Under the pieces are notes generated by a model. It ran no database searches and had not been told where the DNA came from. It saw only the letters and a list, made by a program, of their open reading frames with translations. From positions 44,757 to 108,756 of the forward strand of contig JAXMBM010000020.1 in NCBI GenBank assembly GCA_046349855.1: DNA of 64,000 nt. The letters are read 5' to 3'. Below are positions 61,184-64,000 of the stretch, in pieces (the first letter of the stretch is position 1; each line of letters opens with the position of its first letter). The position numbers and the translations under genes are program-made. Origin of the DNA: CAIXSC01 sp046349855. GTDB taxonomy: Bacteria; Planctomycetota; Planctomycetia; Pirellulales; Pirellulaceae.

Positions 61184-64000
61184 TCAAGCCACGGCCTCTT
61201 CGTCACGATCCCGCCAGTACATTTCGGGCGATTCCCAGGTAAAACGCCGTTCCAATCGCCGTTGCCGCTCCGCGTCGGTTTCGTCCTCGCCAACCGGCGG
61301 AGCCTCACGCCGGGCATCCACCACGCGCGCTTCGAGAATCCGTGTCTCGGTAGCCCGCGGTGGTGCCGACTCCGGTTCCCGGCCGGGCGGTTCCATGGCA
61401 AAGAGCAAGGCGAGTGGATCGAGGCGACGGGCTGCCCGTACGGGCTCTTCGGCTGCCAGTCGGTATTCATCCGGTTCGGGACGCGCGAAGTAGCGCAGTT
61501 TGGGTTCGGGGATTTCGTCCGCCACGGGCATCACCGTGGCGATCGGTTCATCCTCTACGGCCTCGACCATCACCGGGACAGGTTCTTCGCGTCGCCGTTC
61601 CGTCCGCCGCCGTCGTACCGGCCGGGGTTCGGAGATGACCGGGACAGGCTCGGGAGCGGGTGGCGGAGGCAACGGCGCAGGGGCCGGCGGTGCGGCCGGC
61701 GGTGCGGCTGGCGGTGCGGCGACTGGCGGTGCGGCGGCCGTTACGGGCACGGGGGGCAGTTCCTCTTTCTGCTCGCCTTCGCGTCCTGGCAAGAGACGCA
61801 CTTCGGCCTGGGCCGCGCGGAAGATCTGCATGATGTGTTCGTGGCAGGTGAACATCATCAACTGATGTCCCTGGCGAGCGAATTCACAGAGCACCTCGGC
61901 AGCTGCCTTGACGCGGGCCGTGTCGAAGTTGACCAGTACGTCGTCGAGGATCAGCGGCAGGCACGCTCCCCGTCGAGCATAGCCGGCCACCAGTGCCAGG
62001 CGGAGACTGAGAAACACGGCTTCGCGTGTGCCACTGCTGAGTTTCTCCAGGGACAGCGAGCGACCATGGGCGTCATCGACCCGCAGGACTTTGTCCTCGA
62101 TCGGAGTCCAGATACGCGTGTACTGGCCTTGGGACAGGCGCTGCATGAACAGTGAAGCTTCACGCAACGTTTCGGGCTGGCGCGTCGTCTCGTAGATGCT
62201 GCGCACTGATTCGAGCAGCAGTCCGGTGAGGGCCAGCGTCTGCCATTTCTCCACGGCCTGCTCGATCTGCTGCTCGACCATACCCAGTTCCAGCCGCGCC
62301 TCGGCAATGCGGCGGTCGGCGACCAGAGCCTTCATTTCGGCGCCCAGCTGTCCGCGTTCTTCGTGCAGTCGCGTCAACTCGTCACGCAGCTGCTGGAGGC
62401 GGTCGGCGAGCCGCGAACGTTTGCGTTCCGGGGCCTCCTCTTCACGGGCCGTGAATTCCCGTCCCATCACTTCTTCCGGCCAGCTGTCGCCCACCACGAC
62501 CTGGATCGCGTGGGTCAACTCATCCCGTTGAGTGCGCAGGGCCTGGGCCTGGTGTTGCCGAGCGATCATCTGTCGCAGGTGCTGCTCGTCCTGGGCGCTG
62601 GCCTTGGCCAGGAGCGCCGTCCGAGCGCGACTCGCCCCTTCGTATCCCTTCACCGCCTTCTGCCAGCGGTGGTGCAGTTGTTTGAGCTGGCGGGCGACGT
62701 CGCGGCGTCGTTCCAGCACGTTTTGCTGCTCGGCCAGGACGGCGGCGAGCTGCTTGAGACGTGCCTGGGCGCTCTCGCTGTCCGGCACCAGTCCCAGTTC
62801 GACGAACAATTCGTTGATGCGACCGGCCAGCGTCGCCAGTTCGCGGCGCCGCGTCTCCAGCTCTTCCCGCCGCTGCTGCAATTGCTTGCGTACCGAAACC
62901 ACCGTGCGGAAACCGCGCACCAGGTGCCGCACGTCGGTCGGCGAAAGGCTTTCGGGAAGACCTGCCGACCGCAGGGCCAGCTGCCAGTTCTTCCGCGCCT
63001 CTTTCAGATCCTCGGCGGCCTTCAACGCGCGCCGCTCCACATTCTCGACATGCTGTCCCGATTCATGACGCTGCGCGTCCATCGGTGCCAGTTGTTCGAG
63101 GTGGGCCAGCTGCTTTTCAGCGGCCGCCAGCCGGGCATCGAGCGGTCCGCCACCGCTGGGCAACTGCTGATCGAGCTGTTCGCGTTCGGCCTGCGTTTCT
63201 TCGATTTGCTGGTCGAGCAGTTCCAGCTGCCGTTCGCACGACTGCAACTGCCGCTCGGCGTTCCGTTCCCAATCGAGTTTCCAGACGATCGACGCTCCGA
63301 GACCGACGAAGCCAAAGCAGGTCAGCAGCAGTCCGTTGTACCACTCGAAGCCCCACAGCCAGCCACCCAGGATCCCGCCCAGGATCATCACGGCGCTGAT
63401 CACGAAGGCGATGAACAGCCAGGCCATCTTGTCAAACGGCATGACCTGCAGATCGAACAGTTCGTGACTTTGGCCATCGACTTCAGACCGCTGCATCTGA
63501 AGCTGTTCGAGACGTTCCTCGACCTGGATCCGCCGCCGCAGCTGCGCGACTCGCGCGCCGGTCTTCTGCAGCGCCGCCGACAGACTCGACTCGTCCAGAT
63601 CGGCAAGTTCCGAGGTCACGCGCTGCAGCGCCTGCTCGGTACGATTCTTCACCGCCATCGCTTCCGCCTGCGTCCGCTCGACCAGCTTCTGCAGATGGTG
63701 CATGCGGCTCGCGGGAGGTCGCAGGAGCGCGAGGGTCTTGGGAGTGAGGTCCGGGAGTTTGGTACGAGCGGCGCCCGAGGGGCCTTCCAGCTGCGGGCGG
63801 CGGGCTTCCATCTCCCGCTCCAGATTACCGACGTCTTGCTGGAGTCGAGCGACTTCGTCTTCCAGGGCCCCGATCCAGGGAGCATGCTCACCCAGGGCCT
63901 GGATCCGCGCCGCCTGGGCAATCAGTCCCTTGTGAAAGGTATGACGCGCCAATTCCTCGCGCAGCGCCGTGCGCGACTTGCGGGCTCCATGCAGGCGGCG
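61184..64000 (-). CDS. YhaN/SMC-like AAA ATPase, C-terminal part (5' truncated by window)
   Basis: The frame is open to the window edge, so the N-terminus with Walker A is missing; about 939 residues remain. Long coiled coils flank a pair of membrane helices (MAWLFIAFVISAVMILGGIL and YNGLLLTCFGFVGLGASIV). The ABC-type signature SSGTREAVFLSLRLAL, Walker B and D-loop LPLILDDVLVNFD, and the H-loop region MMFTCHEHI close the ATPase. A tail of about 210 residues rich in Pro, Ala, Arg and Glu follows. The layout is YhaN-like, a relative of SbcC/Rad50 usually paired with an SbcD-type nuclease, which should lie beyond the edge. Confidence 0.82.
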   Translation of the reverse strand, partial: RRLHGARKSRTALREELARHTFHKGLIAQAARIQALGEHAPWIGALEDEVARLQQDVGNLEREMEARRPQLEGPSGAARTKLPDLTPKTLALLRPPASRMHHLQKLVERTQAEAMAVKNRTEQALQRVTSELADLDESSLSAALQKTGARVAQLRRRIQVEERLEQLQMQRSEVDGQSHELFDLQVMPFDKMAWLFIAFVISAVMILGGILGGWLWGFEWYNGLLLTCFGFVGLGASIVWKLDWERNAERQLQSCERQLELLDQQIEETQAEREQLDQQLPSGGGPLDARLAAAEKQLAHLEQLAPMDAQRHESGQHVENVERRALKAAEDLKEARKNWQLALRSAGLPESLSPTDVRHLVRGFRTVVSVRKQLQQRREELETRRRELATLAGRINELFVELGLVPDSESAQARLKQLAAVLAEQQNVLERRRDVARQLKQLHHRWQKAVKGYEGASRARTALLAKASAQDEQHLRQMIARQHQAQALRTQRDELTHAIQVVVGDSWPEEVMGREFTAREEEAPERKRSRLADRLQQLRDELTRLHEERGQLGAEMKALVADRRIAEARLELGMVEQQIEQAVEKWQTLALTGLLLESVRSIYETTRQPETLREASLFMQRLSQGQYTRIWTPIEDKVLRVDDAHGRSLSLEKLSSGTREAVFLSLRLALVAGYARRGACLPLILDDVLVNFDTARVKAAAEVLCEFARQGHQLMMFTCHEHIMQIFRAAQAEVRLLPGREGEQKEELPPVPVTAAAPPVAAPPAAPPAAPPAPAPLPPPPAPEPVPVISEPRPVRRRRTERRREEPVPVMVEAVEDEPIATVMPVADEIPEPKLRYFARPEPDEYRLAAEEPVRAARRLDPLALLFAMEPPGREPESAPPRATETRILEARVVDARREAPPVGEDETDAERQRRLERRFTWESPEMYWRDRDEEAVA

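Overview
The window is GC-rich, densely packed bacterial DNA and most likely belongs to a planctomycete (phylum Planctomycetota). The evidence is a DUF1559 major-pilin-like protein with a prepilin leader, a tandem-95/VCBS-type repeat protein with an LERLENR-like N-terminus, a MoxR-DUF58-VWA operon followed by long coiled-coil proteins, a PA14/c-type-cytochrome/propeller protein, and genes of tetrahydromethanopterin (H4MPT) synthesis in a bacterium. I would not name a genus.

Layout. 1-2145: end of an FtsX-type permease gene and its HlyD-type partner. 2182-4305 (minus): repeat-built surface protein. 5020-8625: BlaI-type repressor with two perfect Bla-box operators and a BlaR1-like M56 membrane protease whose C-terminus is secretin-like. 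8743-12889: thioredoxin/monohaem/PDZ protein, RluA-type pseudouridine synthase and a PQQ-type propeller. 12886-19166 (minus): pdxJ, RFAP-synthase-like GHMP protein, DUF447 protein, pabA, pabB and a DHPS-like protein, together the p-aminobenzoate-to-H4MPT front end. 19191-21267: SDR and a membrane-anchored Gfo/Idh-like protein.

21430-41341 is one long co-directional block: MoxR ATPase, DUF58, BatA/VWA protein (its 3' half is shredded by frameshifts at 24575-25820), a second VWA protein, a DUF4175-like protein, two coiled-coil/repeat proteins, an NPCBM protein, one HtrA-like protease with an intact triad and two homologues that have lost theirs. It looks like a cell-envelope assembly and quality-control module.

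41648-47098: LLM-type flavin monooxygenase, alpha/beta hydrolase, DUF1559 protein, SDR and M28 peptidase. 47236-47973 (minus): LipB-like protein lacking the usual catalytic Lys and Cys. 48782-54855: His-rich metal-transporter-like protein, TerB-like protein and a 1538-residue penta-haem protein. 54874-56723 (minus): amidohydrolase and sugar isomerase-like protein. 56976-59956: three exported proteins. 61184-64000 (minus): YhaN-like ATPase, cut by the window edge.

Two copies of a mobile element (48120-48590 and 60097-61149) share a 16-bp terminal inverted repeat, each flanked by a 9-bp target duplication, and both contain an internal long hairpin. The second also holds transposase remnants. 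No tRNA, rRNA or CRISPR array was recognised.
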